NCBI GenBank assembly: GCA_947650285.1 | Contig: CANTFL010000673.1 | Coordinates: 1 to 64,000 of the forward strand | DNA length: 64,000 nt | Direction: 5' to 3' | Source of the DNA: Hyaloperonospora brassicae | Taxonomy: Eukaryota; Oomycota; Peronosporomycetes; Peronosporales; Peronosporaceae | Notes under the pieces: model-generated | What the model was told of the DNA's origin: nothing | The model's input: the letters and a program-made list of their open reading frames with translations, nothing else | Database searches by the model: none | Made by a program: the position numbers and the translations under genes | Shown here: one piece after another, positions 55,401 to 64,000 of the stretch | How positions within the stretch are numbered: the stretch's first letter is position 1 | Layout: every line of letters begins with the position of its first letter

Positions 55401-55639
55401 TCCGCTCGATCGTAGCGTCCAGCCTGGCCAGCAAGATCGTGTACCGTGAAGGGCTGCAGTTCACCGAGGCGTTGCCCGAAGCGAACTTGGGCAACATAGC
55501 GCTGCAGTACCTCAAGCAGGAGAAGAAGGTGCAGCGTCTCGTGGAGGACGTGCGAGCGTCGCAGCTGCCCAACAAGGAGGACATCGCCGACCTCATTGCT
55601 CGCGGCGGCGTTCGTGCTGGCATCGACACGCCCAACTAG
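52487..55639 (+). CDS. GDH2: NAD-specific glutamate dehydrogenase, mitochondrial (large type)
   Basis: A single exon of 1050 aa. The ATG at 52487 gives an Arg/Ala-rich, acid-free start (MQLAQFRALRRAPRVTLARAL) typical of a mitochondrial presequence; the frame is open further upstream but without ATG. The catalytic half carries the Glu-DH signatures FRDIARGGLRMV, PEGGSKAVV with the catalytic Lys, GGTDGDVAGN in the NAD fold, and IVEGANLFTTPEAR. The N-terminal 450 residues are the regulatory extension of the large fungal/oomycete type (yeast Gdh2 is about 1090 aa). It oxidatively deaminates glutamate to 2-oxoglutarate and ammonium. No defects seen; codon use is strongly GC-biased. Confidence 0.93.
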   Translation: MQLAQFRALRRAPRVTLARALSVPSEAAAKGSKDEMLRAFDKFQKDAAAHTVPWFLANMPPSYFRSIEEEDRLQHLNAITALIGAEQPEVLLRSPDHKVFSHFRSGANFPGRLADVLEQLPQTVDGATLARVKIFTALDDSLGLDIFRFGQQERFVNKSDEEKRARAKILQFCADIQAGKYAGDASYPKAGPHFDPAVVDAFLHNSNTMYVQYSHPRRLAKQLELYQRVRGTEGVAVDVEHKWETRSDENKFVSSDVSQTMLTIAASNVIPKSFMQTAATYLGLCNLNVMRAHLDVVRDPESNNGDGHVAMVRILVQPSKEALQENFEFEWSKISGNLKYLKWVDEGPVRLTLQHPDLGISRAELIYAYGNMLHGVLAKKDPFAYSLTRILETLKHEQHLPFASRIADFFLRKFDPQQERLTDAEQDAVVDEIKADIRRNVEQEDAIELLNSMADAVRGTLRTNKFVRERYALSLRMDPQVMGYGTVGKDTPFGVFFICGRRFKGFHVRFRDIARGGLRMVYPSSTDAHALESARQYNEAYNLAFAQQLKNKDIPEGGSKAVVLCDPIVGDTGEVAPRDYIIRKSVKAFSDALLDLNTTDEAVKEKIVDYYGKDELIYLGPDENILPEDIVWMTNRAAHRGYPVPRAFISSKPDAGFNHKVYGVTSEGVAVFADVALRSQNIDPTKQPFTVKITGGTDGDVAGNVIKILHREYGTNLRVVGICDGTGVIEDPQGLDMDELLRLVHESLPLSSFDESKVSPSTGVKHDISTTSGIRARNSMHNRVQSDLFIPAGGRPNTINENNWQDYLDADGKPSSSLIVEGANLFTTPEARQLLFDNAGVVIVKDSSANKCGVVCSSYEIVASMLLETDEFLAVKDELVVEVVDKLRALARVEAQLLFREYKKDPLSALPPASERISRAITRVHDAVLAYFDEVCDEDQQVLFTLIEEHLPPKLRELALHRVHENVPLAYIRSIVASSLASKIVYREGLQFTEALPEANLGNIALQYLKQEKKVQRLVEDVRASQLPNKEDIADLIARGGVRAGIDTPN

Positions 55640-56314
55640 AGCGTGCACGTTGGAAGTGGACAGGGGACGAAAGCATTTGGCTCGGCTGATGCTGCATGGT
55701 CCGAGCTGTCAACACGTTGCGGCGAAGGACGTGCGTGGTGGTATCTTCGCCGTGTCGTCCTGGAGCTGGTTGCTTGGCACGTGAGGTGGTGGACGTCCCT
55801 TGCGATGTTCTTGACACTGTGGACCGACAACGCGGTGAAGAGAGTCCCGGGCACGCATTGCGTTGTCGATGGATCGATAGGGTGCACAAGGTCTTGACTC
55901 GCAGGGTCACGTTGCAGGAGGGTGAAGTGCGCTCTCGAGACGCACACACGTCCGTGCAACACGGTCGCGCCTGTATCGGGTCCGTTGGAAGGCGTAGGGA
56001 ATGACAGTGTTTGGTAACATGACAACATTGCTGACATGGAAACGCGTTGCATGCTGCCTGAAGCTTTGTCGATGCTCTTCCTCCCAGACCTGTCCACGGG
56101 GTGCAGCCCTCTACCTCAACGAGGACTTTTACTGCTTTCGCCGTCTCGTAGTTGCGCATGAACGCCGCACCGCCTCAGCACTGCTTTCTACGGACGAGCA
56201 GGAGAAGAAGGCGATATCTGTGTATGGGTCCATCCGGTCCGCGAGCTCCGACTGCAACAGCGATACTCTGCGCCAAGAACGAACGACCTCGAAATGATTG
56301 ACAAGTATTACCAC
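55640..56314. other. Intergenic, no supported gene
   Basis: Convergent 3' ends of GDH2 and the HTH protein gene. Several frames of 60-190 codons are open, mostly on the minus strand, but none shows a domain. Confidence 0.45.
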
Positions 56315-57364
56315 CTATAGCTCAAGACTAAACATCTCGTCGCTGTCCTTGCTCTCCTCCATCCCTTCCTGCTCTGCTGCTGCTCCTGCTTCGTCTTCTG
56401 TCTCGTGATCTACTTCCGCCTTGATGTCCGCCTTCTCCTCCTCTCCCTCCTCTTCCTTCGCCCTCTCCTCCTCTCCCTCCTCTTCCTTCGCCTCCTCCCT
56501 CTCCATCGTGTCGGACTTGATCAGCTCGGCCGACACTTGAGCTTCGCCGATCTTGGCCACAGCAGCGCGCAAGGCCGCTTCGTTATGCTCGCGAGCAGCT
56601 TGCTGCACCTGTTCATTGATCGACGGCGTCTCGGTCTTGCTCCCGTGCTCGACGTCCGATCCCAAACCAGCCGTCACTGCGCCCGCCATCTCCATCGTCT
56701 GCGACACCGGTACAGGCGACTCGGTGAGTGCGTCCAGCAAGTACACTGCCTCGTCCGCCGCGGTCGGCGGCGTTCCGACTGCAGCCGACACCGCCATCGC
56801 TTGCGACACGCCGCCGTCCACCACTGCCAGCGTCGGGGTGCTGTCTCCAGGAACCTGTCCACTGGCCGCTGCTGCTGCTGCGTCTCCATTGGTCACGATC
56901 GGGTCGAGCCGGTGGCGCGAACAGAAGCGCGCAAACCAGCCCGGCGAGGCCTTGAAATTGGCCATCTTGTCATAGTTCTTGGCCAGCACAATGGCCTGTT
57001 GGCGCACGGCGGTCTGCGTGAGCGGCATGAGCTGGTACGGCTGCGACTCGCGCATGCGCACGATCCACTGGTAGAGCTCTTCTTCGAACGGCGCGTTGCG
57101 CTGGAACCCGCCGCGCTTGCGCTTGTCGCGGTTGTGCTCGTTGCCCATGTAGTAGCGGTTGCGCACCGTGTCCTTCATCTGCTTGAGCTTGCGGATCGCG
57201 CCTTCCGACACGCCGTAGCGCTTCGCCAGGTCCACGTTCTTCACTTTGGCTTCGCGCTGGATGATCTCGAGGATCTCCATGCGCTCCTGGTCGTTCAGGC
57301 GCCGTCCTGCGCCGCGAGGCCCCATGTCGATGTGGCTCAGTGGCGCGCACGGTGTGCGTCGCAA
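56315..57364 (-). CDS. CENP-B-type HTH DNA-binding protein without transposase domain
   Basis: The frame encodes 349 aa; the likely start is Met14 (MGPRGAGRRLNDQERM). Residues about 20-75 form a psq/CENP-B N-terminal HTH (DLAKRYGVSEGAIRKLKQMKD). Residues about 85-155 form a CENP-B/Tc5-type second HTH (FEEELYQWIVRMRES, FKASPGWFARFCSRH). The rest is low complexity: an Ala run, then an acidic C terminus with two EEEGEEE repeats. This matches the DNA-binding half of pogo/Tigger-like transposases and CENP-B, with no DDE catalytic core. It is probably a domesticated chromatin or transcription factor. It is divergent from LSM10. Confidence 0.82.
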   Translation of the reverse strand: MRRTPCAPLSHIDMGPRGAGRRLNDQERMEILEIIQREAKVKNVDLAKRYGVSEGAIRKLKQMKDTVRNRYYMGNEHNRDKRKRGGFQRNAPFEEELYQWIVRMRESQPYQLMPLTQTAVRQQAIVLAKNYDKMANFKASPGWFARFCSRHRLDPIVTNGDAAAAAASGQVPGDSTPTLAVVDGGVSQAMAVSAAVGTPPTAADEAVYLLDALTESPVPVSQTMEMAGAVTAGLGSDVEHGSKTETPSINEQVQQAAREHNEAALRAAVAKIGEAQVSAELIKSDTMEREEAKEEEGEEERAKEEEGEEEKADIKAEVDHETEDEAGAAAEQEGMEESKDSDEMFSLEL

Positions 57365-57815
57365 TGGGCAGACAATTAATTGTGTGAATTCGATTGCTAC
57401 TTAGTTACTACTTCTTATTCTTTGCCTTGCGTCGTTGGGTCGAATGGCGAAAGGGTATGTATATATGTATATACATATAGATATATATAAATGTGTGAAT
57501 ATCTATTTATGTATATATAGATCACTCGATGCTTTTGAACAGGTGAGCCCACAGTGGCCCGGCGCGATATCAATGGAGCCAAAAAAAGCGAGGAGCTAAG
57601 CGATTTTTGGTTGTCGTCGTGAAAGCTGCGCTGTGGGCGCTGCGGTGCGGCCGTCTAAGTACGACATCAATGGCGCACAGCCGTGTCGTGTGGTGCACGT
57701 GAATGTCGTGTGGCAGACAGGAAACAATCGGGATCGCCTGGGACGGCTGTTGTGCGTTGTGTTTGCGACAGTTGCGCTCGTTTGTTGTGTGGTGTACATA
57801 ATTGTGCACGACCAC
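57365..57815. promoter_or_regulatory. Divergent intergenic region with TA-rich tract
   Basis: 451 bp between the start codons of the HTH protein and LSM10. Contains an almost pure alternating TATA/GTATA tract at 57455-57525, in sharp contrast with the GC-rich flanks. Confidence 0.45.
57455..57525. repeat. Alternating purine-pyrimidine TA-rich tract
   Basis: Mostly (TA)n and GTATATA units with partial dyad symmetry (TATGTATATATGTATATACATA). Confidence 0.8.
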
Positions 57816-58384
57816 ATGCCGGCGACGACGTCCGAGCTGGTCAAGCCCCGGAAAGGGAAGACCCGCAAGCCACGTTCGCTGCTGCTGCTGCTCAAGAGCT
57901 TTGTGGGGCTGCGTGTCCGCATTGAGCTGAAGAACGACTGTGTCATCGAAGGCGTCGTGCAGGAAGTCCTGAATGACATGGACTTTACGCTCTTAGATGC
58001 CTGCGAAACAAAGCCGAGCGTGCGTTCGGACGAGTTGTTTTGTGTGCTTTGTATAGCAAGCAGTCTGTGGTGTTATGTTGTTCACGTTTTTTCTTCAATA
58101 GCTCATCGTTCATTTGTTTGTACACTGCAGGGCTTGACTGTGATGCTGGACGAAGTGTTTGTCATGGGCAAGACAGTGCTGTGCGTGCACATTCCCGACC
58201 GGATCAACATCTCGCACCATTTGCAGCAATACGTGCGTCGATCACGGCGTCATCGCGCAGCTACTGAACGCCTAACAGGACTGACACGTCGCTTTGTCCC
58301 TGTTGAATCTTGCAGACCCGGATGCTGCGGCAGAGTGCAACAATGTATACAAGGGCAAAGCGCACATCCAGCTCGACGCAGTAG
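57816..58384 (+). CDS. LSM10: LSM10-like Sm-fold protein
   Basis: The model is join(57816..58019, 58131..58232, 58316..58384), 124 aa, all GT-AG and phase 0. The Sm1 motif lies at about 25-65 (LLLLLKSFVGLRVRIELKN, VQEVLNDMDFTLLDA). Sm2 follows (VMLDEVFVMGKTVLCVHIP). The tail DRINISHHLQQYTRML resembles metazoan LSM10 (VHIPDDVNI then a helical tail), and the length matches human LSM10 (123 aa). In animals LSM10 replaces SmD1 in the U7 snRNP that processes histone mRNA. An SmD1-like or other LSm role cannot be excluded. Intron 1 is 111 bp without in-frame stops, so its retention would insert 37 residues; the join is preferred because it restores the Sm2 strand. Confidence 0.75.
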
Positions 58385-59338
58385 ACGCGTGGAACGAGCC
58401 GCACAAACGGACTGGTGGTGAACGGAACCGTACACCAAGGGAGCGGACGATGCAAGTCAGTTGTCGATTGCATTCGTCGTGCAGCCATCGACACGAAGAC
58501 CATGCGGCTGGTTTGACGGACCTCGCGTTTCGGCTGCTGATGGTGCGACCATGCGTCGGTGCTTGTACGATAACCCTGCGAGTGTACACTGCGTTGCCAG
58601 AGTGCAGATCTCGTCTGCCGACAGCGACCAGCGTCACGACTCGACGCATGAGCGGCTTCACGCTCTTCTTCTAAGGCCGTTGTGCGCGCGGTCGTGCGTC
58701 GTTTGCAATTCCGTTGTGCACGGCGTTCGGCGCACCCGCTACGTCCGCACACATTTTATCGGCACTTGAATCCAAGAGCTCATTGGTCCACAAGTGTCAC
58801 ATTGTAGGTGCAGACGTATTAACCGTCAAGCAAACACAGTCCGAGTGTCGTCATGTCATGTCTTTCGCAGTGGTCTGTCGTGATAGTGGCCGCTTGTTTG
58901 CCTGGTTTTGTTTGCACGATTTTCAGTATCCGGACCATTCCAAGCCCGACGTCTCTGGTATGTGCAGTACACAGATGTACCCGAAACGTGGTACGCTCGC
59001 ATGGGCCAGCAAATGGTTCGGGAGCCTCTGCTTCCCCTTTGACGTCCAGTGGAATCTTCGACCGCGCGACGAGCAGGTGAGAGCGCGTCAGCCACGTGCG
59101 CGCGTGTGGGACGGGCGGAACAGAGCGACAGCTTCGCGCTGTATCGTCTTTTGTATCGCGTGGGTGGTATTTGTACCCACGTTCGAAGGTTCTAACGCTC
59201 TTGTCCACGTGGCGGCTGTGTGCGTGTTTTGTGTGTGTGACTTGCGTCCAGTGCGTCATCTCGAGTCACCGCTCCCTCTTCTTCGCTCTTTCCCGCTCTC
59301 CCCCCTCTCAGTTGTAGCTCCAATCACTTGGCCAAAGG
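58385..59338. other. Intergenic and promoter region of eIF2-gamma
   Basis: No supported gene. The last 70 bases before 59339 are a pyrimidine-rich stretch (CTCCCTCTTCTTCGC type), the likely 5' leader. Confidence 0.45.
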
Positions 59339-60851
59339 ATGGCAGAAGTCGTGCAGAAGCATTTGGCGGTGCAGGAGCTGTCGAAGCTCAAGATTGAGGA
59401 GCTCACGCCCCTGACGCCAGAGGTCATTAGTCGTCAGGTGCGTGCCCTTGACAGTCTTACACTGGCAATCACGTCAGGATTTGGAGCTCATGGTGTTTGT
59501 GTATGGGGTCTTTGTGCTGGTCTGCTTGTTGTTGTTGGTGGTGGTGGTGGTGGTGTCGTAGGCCACAATCAACATTGGGACTATTGGCCACGTCGCCCAC
59601 GGCAAGTCGACGGTCGTGAAGGCCATCTCGGGTGTGCAGACGGTGCGGTTCAAGAACGAGCTGGAGCGTAACATCACCATCAAGCTCGGCTATGCCAACG
59701 CCAAGATTTATCGCGCAGAGAACGGCACGGGTATTGGCTGCTACCGCGCATTTGGTAGCTCCAAACCTGACCGCTTTACGGACGAAAATGACGACAAGTT
59801 GGTGTGGGTGCTGCAGCGCCACGTGTCGTTTGTGGACTGCCCTGGTCACGACATTCTCATGGCTACAATGCTGAACGGAGCCGCCGTCATGGATGCTGCT
59901 TTGCTTCTTGTTGCAGGCAACGAGGTGTGTCCCCAGCCGCAGACGTCTGAGCACCTGGCTGCTATTGAGATCATGCGCTTGCAGAATATCATCATCTTGC
60001 AGAACAAGGTGGATCTGATCAAAGAGGACGCTGCCGTGGCCCAACACGAGCAGATTAAGAAATTTGTGGCCGGTACAGTCGCCCACGACGCGCCCATCAT
60101 TCCAATCTCAGCCGTGCTGAAGTACAATGTCGACGTGGTGTGCGAGTACATTTGCCGGAACATTCCCATCCCAAAGCGTGACTTCACCTCGAAGCCAAAG
60201 CTGATTGTCATTCGTTCATTTGACGTGAACAAACCCGGCGAGGACGTGGAAAACCTCAAGGGCGGTGTCGCTGGTGGTTCCATCCTAGAAGGCGTGCTGC
60301 GTGTTGGCGACGAGATCGAGGTGCGCCCCGGGATTGTCAGCAAGGACGAGGAAGGCAAGATGACGTGCGTTCCTATTTTCTCGCGCATCGTGTCGCTGTA
60401 CGCTGAAAAGAACGACCTGCAGTTTGCAGTCCCCGGCGGACTGATCGGTGTAGGAACGCACATTGACCCGACACTCACGCGTTCGGACCGTCTGGTGGGC
60501 CAGGTGTTGGGTCTAAAGGGTAGCCTACCTCACGTGTTTACGGAGCTGGAAATCAACTTTTACCTGCTCAAGCGCCTGCTGGGCGTGAAGACCCAGGAGG
60601 GCAGCAAGGCTTCGAAGGTGCAAAAACTGTCGAAAGCCGAAGTGCTGATGGTCAACATCGGCTCTACCGCCACGGGTGGAAAGGTGCTGGCTGTGAAGCA
60701 GGATCTTGCCAAGATTCTGCTCACGGTTCCCGTGTGCACGCAAGAAGGAGAGAAAATCGCCATCAGTCGTCGGATTGACAAGCATTGGCGCCTCATCGGT
60801 TGGGGCCAGATCCGCCGTGGTAGCCGAATTGAGATTGCGGACTCCGAATAG
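59339..60851 (+). CDS. EIF2S3: Translation initiation factor eIF2 subunit gamma
   Basis: The model is join(59339..59437, 59562..60851), 462 aa. The intron (124 bp) ends in a GTGGTGG run and TAG. The GTPase motifs are intact: G1 GHVAHGKST, switch region [20 protein letters not shown]3 DCPGH, G4 NKVD. The beta-barrel domains II and III follow ([40 protein letters not shown]). It delivers initiator Met-tRNA to the 40S subunit as part of eIF2. The Cys-containing insert before G3 keeps only one Cys (GCYRAFGSS). The gene is convergent with the leucyl-tRNA synthetase gene. Confidence 0.95.
59531..59556. repeat. (GGT)n trinucleotide run in the eIF2-gamma intron
   Basis: About seven GGT units placed just before the intron 3' splice site. 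Confidence 0.8.
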
Positions 60852-61217
60852 ATACATAATCTTCCTGTCCACCGCGTGTCGCCGCAAAGAAGAGTAGTCA
60901 TCTCGAAGGAAGAAAAGCTAGGAAAGGATCAGGTGAGATGGAAGTGCGATTGCGGGGGTCGTAGCTTGTGTCGTAATGGTAATTCCAGTCTCATGCGTTT
61001 CGCCATCTTGTTTGGTGTTGCCGACGGGCTGGTGTCATCTAGACTACGATACTCGAAACAAGCACGTTGGAACGAGAGCTGATGATGACAATTACGTGTA
61101 TGTCTCGCAGCGCTTGCGGCGAAGTACCTTAGCGCTAAATGGTGGCGAGCGAACACGATACTCGCTCGAGCCATGTCATACAACTTCCGGTGAAAGGACC
61201 TGCACACAGCAACAACC
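60852..61217. other. Convergent 3' intergenic region
   Basis: 366 bp between the stop codons of eIF2-gamma and leucyl-tRNA synthetase. No gene or structured terminator recognised. Confidence 0.5.
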
Positions 61218-64000
61218 TTACGGAGCAAAGACGTAGATGGCAGGCTTGCCTGGCGACGCCGTCTCCAATTTCCTCGCGTCTGCGTTCGGGATCTCTTCGC
61301 CCAAGTAGTAGAACTGCAATGCAACAAACCAGCAAAGGGCATGCGTCAGTCACTGATCACGCCCTCACGGACCATCAGCATCGTCACATTGCTTCAAGCG
61401 ACTCACGTTGATGTCCTGAAGCTCCAGCGACCGGCAGAGGTACAACTTGTTAGAGGCAAGCACGCTCTTCTGATCGTACGGCATCCTGTGTTGACATGAC
61501 ACCGTCACGAGCAACATCGTCAGTATCACACTTGTCAGTCACATACACAACTATCACTATCGTACCTCAGCTCCAAAGCCTCACGGCCACGCAGCTCAGC
61601 TTCCGCCTTGACGAACGCAGCAAACTGCATCACGTTCTTCGTGAGCTTCTTCAGCGAGTCGTTCTTGGTGATTTCGCCCTTGAGCTGTTGCATAAAGTCG
61701 GCAGGGAACTGCTTTGACGCGTCATCGAAGAGACCGTCCATGAACACTAGCACCTTCTGTTGCCATTCTGGAAACTCCGTAGTCAGGTACACTTGCGCGT
61801 GGGTAGGCTTCTTAGCTGGCTCGGACGCAATAGCTCCCTTCTTTCCCTTCGTTTTACTACTGCTTTTCGTAAGCACTTCGCGGAAGCTGCGAGTAATTTT
61901 GTTCAAGAAATCACCCGCGCGTAGAAGCGCATGGTCGACCTCCTCGGTCACGGGCCAGAGAGCCACCGATACAAAGCCTTCGTTGCCAATAGCAGTCCAC
62001 ATGTATTCGCAGAAATGCGGACATATGGGCGAAAAGATGATGAGCTGAGACTCGATGAAACGCATGATAACGCCATGGTGCATCGGTACCTCGCTCCGGG
62101 TGCATATGTCACGGTACGAATCGCGAGCAATCTGGAACTCGAAGAAGCCCGAGTGGAGACCCTCGCGCCACAGAAGGTGATCATAGAACGACGCCGTCTG
62201 CCCGATGAGGTCATTCATTTGGTTCAAGAAAACCTTGTCGTTGAAGTTAAGCTCACCTCTCCGCAGCGACGCCTTGCTACCCACGACGCGCTTGATCCAC
62301 TCCTCCTCAGTGGTGAGACGCAGAATCGCCATGCGGCACGTGTCCAACGCGTAGTTAGCGTCGTCCATACCGTCACCAGCATCGGCGCAAGCGAAACGAG
62401 TGGCATCGGCACCAAACTCAGTAGCGCAGTCTTTCAGTGTGAGGAAGTTTCCCAAAGATTTGGACATTTTCTTACCGTCCACCTGCACATGACCATTCGT
62501 GAAGAAACCACGCGGCCACTTTGACGGATCGTTACGCCAGATCTCGGCGTGGTTGTACAGACACATCGTCAAGTGATTGCGGATCAAGTCCTTGCCGGAC
62601 GCGCGAACATCGATGGGGTACCAGTACTCAAACTCGTCGCGGATCTGCTTCAGCACGGCCAGCGGGATCGTACTCGCGGTAGGCGGCGAGGCTTTCAAGA
62701 AAATATAGTCAAACACCTCCTTCGTCATCTGCTCAGGCTTGATGCCATGTGGGCCCAGCTCCGAGCCATTGAGGTTGGCCTGCAAGTGGTGCGCGATCGT
62801 ATAGTAGGCCATGTAGATGGTCGAGTCCGTGAGAGACTCCACCACAAACTCGGGGTCCCATGGAAGACGCGTGCCGAGACCAAACTGACGGCACGGGGCC
62901 CACTCTTTCAGCCACCCGAGAGTAGACTTGTACTCACCAAGCGCCACTGGATTGTACGCATCGAAGGACTTCGGGTCGCTAATGTGGTCCATCACGCGCT
63001 TCTTCCAGTCTTCGGCGCCGTAGGTCAGGTACCACTGGTCCAGATGGGCAACCACACATTCGTCACCGCTACGCGACACCACGAGTGACTCCGGCTCCCA
63101 GTACGGAACACCGTGGCCAGCGTCAATCAATTCCTGGCGCATGATGGCCTTGGCATCGCATACCTTCTGACCCTTTTGCGAGCCCACGATGAGGACGCCT
63201 TCGTAGAACCCTTTGAGGTACACAAGCTCCTTCGCCTTAGCTAGCTTGTCCTTGTCGTTCTGCGACACAATCTTGAGGTCCAGGCAAACCTTTTCCGCAG
63301 CCATGTTGCCGAAGCCCGGGATCTCGATGATGGGCACCGGCTCGTACGGCAGCACCATGTGGTCTGCAATGCCATACTTTTCGCGCAAAGCACGCTTCTG
63401 CTTCAAGTCACGGAACGCAGCATAGTCGTCTGGCGAGTCGGACGGCACACTCATGACTACACCCGTACCCTTGCCCATAGAAATCGTCAGCAGTGGCAGC
63501 GTGTAGATCGTGTCGTACGGTGCGTTAGGCGATGCCAACGGCAGACCCAGCAGGTCCCAGCCTTTCACCTCGAGTAGGCACTCCTCTTTCCCCCACACAC
63601 GCGAGTGCTCCTGGTGAGCCAGATTGCGCGCCGCGCGACGGCTCATCACAAACACGTCATTGTCGTCGTTGATGAGGAAGGCACCATAGTCGCCTTCAGG
63701 CAGCACAAAACAGTTTGTCTGTCCATACAGCGTCTCGGGACGCAGCGTCGCAGCAGCCAGAAACACCTTCTTGCCGGCAAGTGGAGCAAACTTCTCCGGC
63801 AGCGGTTCCTTCACACGGAGCTTGGCGAGCGTGTACTCTTGCGGGCCCACGCCTTCGCCCGACGCGCGATCGTGGTCAGCGCAGCTCTGTCCGTCCAAGA
63901 TCGAGTAGACATTGGGGCGCTTGCCACGCACGATGCGGCCGTGCTCGTTGAGTTTGTTCAGCTGCCACTCAACGAACGCATTGTAAAACGGGTTCACGTC
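61218..64000 (-). CDS. LARS1: Leucyl-tRNA synthetase, cytosolic (3' part; runs off the window)
   Basis: The model is complement(join(61218..61313, 61407..61485, 61566..>64000)); about 869 residues are visible. The piece starts inside the Rossmann core ([12 protein letters not shown]), covers the CP1 editing domain ([26 protein letters not shown]), and carries the second class-I signature [10 protein letters not shown] and the anticodon-binding helices. The two short terminal exons encode [20 protein letters not shown] and [20 protein letters not shown], which match the C-terminal region of eukaryotic LeuRS (LPFDQ-AVL, SPGKP). Without splicing the protein would end in an artefactual YDSDSCVCD tail. 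The N terminus with the HIGH motif lies beyond 64000. Confidence 0.93.

Noticed and set aside
56405..57379. 324-codon plus-strand frame opposite the HTH protein
   Set aside because: Leu/Arg/His-rich shadow of a GC-rich gene; the minus strand carries both HTH signatures.
58714..59397. 227-codon plus-strand frame overlapping the eIF2-gamma start
   Set aside because: No motif; it runs into the leader and first exon of eIF2-gamma in the wrong frame.
1..64000. CRISPR arrays, bacterial operons, rRNA or canonical tRNA genes
   Set aside because: None seen. Introns, LTR elements and Sm/eIF2 genes show nuclear eukaryotic DNA; the only tRNA-like boxes are those of the SINE.

Overview
The window is nuclear DNA of a filamentous oomycete, most likely a member of the Peronosporales (Phytophthora or a downy mildew). 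This rests on a secreted tandem WY-domain effector at the left end, small (75-240 bp) GT-AG introns in compact housekeeping genes, and chromodomain Gypsy and Copia elements. The species cannot be fixed from the sequence alone.

Layout. (1) 0.15-2.1 kb: a tandem three-unit WY effector gene broken by a one-base frameshift. (2) 3.2-14.4 kb: a gene island holding a polytopic membrane protein (-), a small membrane protein gene (-) head to head with DCP1 (mRNA decapping, 5 exons), an endonuclease III (NTH1), a tail-anchored protein (-), and a TPR-kelch protein (4 exons). (3) 15.5-45.6 kb: about 30 kb of mobile elements. Gypsy-1 (- strand, 7.6 kb, 5-bp TSD) carries an extra reading frame on the opposite strand next to its 3' LTR. 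A solo LTR follows. A decayed Copia element (- strand, about 25.7-38.6 kb) is interrupted inside gag by Gypsy-2 (+ strand, TSD) and by a solo LTR of the same LTR length (its own TSD). A heavily decayed Gypsy-3 contains a tRNA-derived SINE. (4) 47.5-64 kb: a second gene island with an OTUD6-type deubiquitinase (-), a HAD phosphatase (+), mitochondrial NAD-glutamate dehydrogenase (+), a CENP-B-type HTH protein (-), an LSM10-like Sm protein (+), eIF2-gamma (+) and the 3' part of cytosolic leucyl-tRNA synthetase (-, runs off the window).

Gene organisation. Four head-to-head gene pairs are separated by only about 160-450 bp (8.7-9.0, 12.2-12.5, 48.6-48.8 and 57.4-57.8 kb), suggesting shared promoters. 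The housekeeping genes serve RNA decay, Sm/LSm RNP assembly, translation initiation, tRNA charging, base excision repair and nitrogen/carbon metabolism; they are not an operon-like pathway. Exon joins were derived by hand from GT-AG sites, reading phase and family motifs.

Main discovery candidate: a long, protein-like antisense ORF (16055-17354, +) lies between pol and the 3' LTR of Gypsy-1. It overlaps the chromodomain coding end of pol on the other strand. A shorter candidate of similar placement lies in Gypsy-2 (36908-37270, -).
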